From Streptomyces werraensis (GTDB lineage: Bacteria; Actinomycetota; Actinomycetes; Streptomycetales; Streptomycetaceae): 64,000 nucleotides of DNA. Below the pieces are notes generated by a model. It made no database searches, was not told where the DNA came from, and worked only from the letters and a program-made list of their open reading frames with translations. Where the stretch lies: assembly GCA_014656175.1 (NCBI GenBank), contig BNBX01000009.1, positions 1 to 64,000 of the forward strand, in the 5' to 3' direction. The position numbers and the translations under genes are program-made. Of the stretch, positions 62,385 to 64,000 are shown in pieces (the stretch's first letter is position 1; each line of letters opens with the position of its first letter).

Positions 62385-63833
62385 ATGAGCAGTACTTCCA
62401 ACCCGTCGACGCAGCACACGTCCACGATCGGTGCCATCGGCGCGCCCAGCCGCCGCAACACCGAGCTGGCGCTGCTCGTGTTCGCCGTCGTCATCCCGGT
62501 CTTCGCCTACGCCAACGTGGGTCTCGCCCTCGACGACCAGGTGCCCGCCGGGCTGCTGAGCTACGGCCTGGGCCTCGGTCTGATGGCGGGCCTCGGCCAC
62601 CTCGCCGTACGCAAGTTCGCGCCGTACGCGGACCCGCTGCTGCTGCCGCTGGCCACGCTGCTCAACGGCCTGGGACTCGTCGCCATCTGGCGTCTGGACC
62701 AGTCCGAGCGCCTCCAGGCGAGCCGGACCTTCGTGGAGGCGGCACCGCGCCAGCTGATGTACTCGGCGATCGGCGTGGCCTTCTTCGTGGCCGTGCTGTT
62801 CTTCCTCAAGGACCACCGCGTCCTGCAGCGCTACACCTACATCTCGATGGCCGGCGCGCTGGTTCTGCTGCTCCTGCCGCTGGTCCCGGGCATCGGCCAC
62901 AACGTCTTCGGCGCGAGGATCTGGATCAAGATCCCCGGCCTCGGCACCCTCCAGCCCGGTGAGTTCGCCAAGATCGTCCTGGCGGTGTTCTTCGCGGGAT
63001 ACCTGATGGTCAAGCGGGACGCGCTGGCCCTGGCCAGCCGCCGCTTCATGGGCCTGTACCTGCCGCGCGGCCGTGACCTCGGCCCGATCATCGTGGTCTG
63101 GATCATCTCCATCCTGATCCTGGTCTTCGAGACCGACCTCGGTACCTCGCTGCTGTTCTTCGGCATGTTCGTGATCATGCTGTACGTCGCCACCGAGCGG
63201 ACCAGCTGGATCGTGTTCGGTCTGCTGATGTCCGCGGCCGGCGCCGTCGGCGTCGCGAGCTTCGAGCCGCACATCCAGACGCGTGTGCAGGCCTGGCTGG
63301 ACCCGATGCGCGAGTTCGAGCTGAGCCGCGCCGGCGTCCAGGACGGCATCGTCCACTCCGAGCAGGCCATGCAGGCGCTGTGGGCCTTCGGCTCCGGCGG
63401 CACGCTCGGCTCCGGCTGGGGCCAGGGCCACTCCGACCTCATCGGCTTCGCCGCCAACTCCGACTTCATCCTCGCCACCTTCGGCGAGGAGCTGGGCCTG
63501 GCCGGCGTCATGGCGCTGCTGCTGCTCTACGCGCTGATCGTGGAGCGGGGCGTGCGCACCGCGCTCGCCGCCCGTGACCCGTTCGGCAAGCTGCTCGCCA
63601 TCGGCCTCTCCGGCGCCTTCGCGCTCCAGGTCTTCGTGGTGGCCGGCGGCGTCATGGGCCTCATCCCGCTGACCGGTATGACGATGCCCTTCCTGGCCTA
63701 CGGAGGCTCCTCCGTGATCGCCAACTGGGCGCTGATCGGCATCCTGCTCAGGATCAGCGACACCGCCCGCCGTCCGGCGCCCGCACCCGTCTCCAACCCC
63801 GACGCCGAGATGACCCAGGTGGTCCGCCCGTGA
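62385..63833 (+). CDS. rodA: SEDS-family glycosyltransferase (FtsW/RodA/SpoVE)
   Basis: 482 residues with about 10 membrane segments. SEDS landmarks: HNVFGARIWIKIPGLGTLQPGEFAKI, RDLGPIIVVWIISILILVFE, TDLGTSLLFFGMF (catalytic Asp in the ETDLGTS loop) and PLTGMTMPFLAYGGSSVIAN. Polymerises lipid II into glycan strands together with a class B PBP, encoded by the next gene. Operon position (after pstP, before pbpA) equals RodA of mycobacteria. ATG 28 bases after pstP. Confidence 0.95.
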   Translation: MSSTSNPSTQHTSTIGAIGAPSRRNTELALLVFAVVIPVFAYANVGLALDDQVPAGLLSYGLGLGLMAGLGHLAVRKFAPYADPLLLPLATLLNGLGLVAIWRLDQSERLQASRTFVEAAPRQLMYSAIGVAFFVAVLFFLKDHRVLQRYTYISMAGALVLLLLPLVPGIGHNVFGARIWIKIPGLGTLQPGEFAKIVLAVFFAGYLMVKRDALALASRRFMGLYLPRGRDLGPIIVVWIISILILVFETDLGTSLLFFGMFVIMLYVATERTSWIVFGLLMSAAGAVGVASFEPHIQTRVQAWLDPMREFELSRAGVQDGIVHSEQAMQALWAFGSGGTLGSGWGQGHSDLIGFAANSDFILATFGEELGLAGVMALLLLYALIVERGVRTALAARDPFGKLLAIGLSGAFALQVFVVAGGVMGLIPLTGMTMPFLAYGGSSVIANWALIGILLRISDTARRPAPAPVSNPDAEMTQVVRP

Positions 63834-64000
63834 ACAAGCCCCTGCGCCGGGTCGCCATCTTCTGCGGCCTGCTCATGCTCGCCCTGCTCGTCCGGAACAA
63901 CTGGATCCAGTACGCCCAGGCCGACAAGCTCCGGACGGACGAGAAGAACCGCCGGGTGGCGATCGAGCGGTACGCCACCCCGCGCGGCGACATCATCGTC
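63830..64000 (+). CDS. pbpA: Class B penicillin-binding protein PbpA (3' end beyond the window)
   Basis: Only 57 residues are visible. GTG at 63830 overlaps the rodA stop (GTGA). Begins MNKPLRRVAIFCGLLMLALL, a short cytoplasmic piece and a membrane anchor, followed by NNWIQYAQADKLRTDEKNRR and RYATPRGDIIV, the start of the PBP dimerisation domain. Identification rests on operon position and this N-terminus; the transpeptidase domain lies outside the window. Confidence 0.9.
   Translation, partial: MNKPLRRVAIFCGLLMLALLVRNNWIQYAQADKLRTDEKNRRVAIERYATPRGDIIV

Noticed and set aside
60180..63431. A 1083-residue leftward frame across fhaB-pstP-rodA
   Set aside because: Antisense to three well-supported genes, composed of His/Gln/Asp/Val-rich sequence typical of reverse high-GC frames.

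Overview
This window looks like an oriC-proximal segment of a Streptomyces chromosome (inference from content). GC content is very high, coding regions are dense and often overlap at ATGA or GTGA junctions, and GTG starts are common. The gene order (metG, aspS, a K15-type DD-transpeptidase, two bkd clusters, a Ser/Thr kinase pair, bpa, paa, then fhaA-fhaB-pstP-rodA-pbpA) resembles, from memory, the left flank of the replication origin in S. coelicolor. Two perfect 14-bp parS palindromes and several DnaA-box matches agree with this; dnaA/oriC itself is not in the window and would be expected to the right.

Layout. 1-9.5 kb: a truncated von Willebrand A gene, metG, a PH-domain protein, a PD-(D/E)XK protein, aspS (reverse), a parS site, a large PAS-GAF-SpoIIE-type phosphatase, an N-terminally shortened pirin and an SseB-domain protein. 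9.6-23 kb: acyl-CoA dehydrogenase, cation/proton antiporter, M18 aminopeptidase, thioredoxin-NHL protein, LURP-one protein, nitrilase-family hydrolase, mycothiol-dependent isomerase-like protein, methyltransferase, a GntR-MFS operon and a K15-type DD-transpeptidase. 23-43.6 kb: two complete branched-chain 2-oxoacid dehydrogenase E1alpha/E1beta/E2 operons (no E3 in the window). Between them lie two divergent membrane Ser/Thr kinases, the proteasome activator Bpa, a quinone oxidoreductase, a DrrAB-type ABC exporter, an RCK potassium channel, moeA and a mobA-like gene. An Lrp/AsnC regulator is divergent from the second bkd operon.

43.6-58.2 kb: a 252-bp MITE, then a phenylacetate catabolic region (paaR-paaH, paaN, paaABCDE) interrupted by a TrmH methyltransferase and an HTTM/DUF5819 pair, then rhodanese, J-domain and DUF2252 genes. 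58.6-64 kb: tRNA-Leu(CAG) and the conserved actinobacterial cell-wall/kinase operon fhaA-fhaB-pstP-rodA-pbpA, the last cut by the window end.

The most interesting signals are in non-coding or overlapping DNA. One parS site is embedded in the 13-bp overlap of moeA and the potassium-channel gene. A TetR-type palindrome (ACCGAACGATCGGT) occurs upstream of both paa promoters, with a one-base variant between the second bkd operon and its regulator, suggesting a link between phenylacetate and branched-chain amino acid catabolism. Perfect DnaA boxes lie in three promoter regions. Other points of note are a pirin lacking half its predicted metal ligands, an orphan SdpA/SdpB-like gene pair, a MITE with a CTAG target duplication, and three short tandem-repeat arrays at gene ends. 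I did not find a clear, wholly new multi-gene system; the HTTM/DUF5819 pair and the shared operators are the best candidates for undescribed biology.
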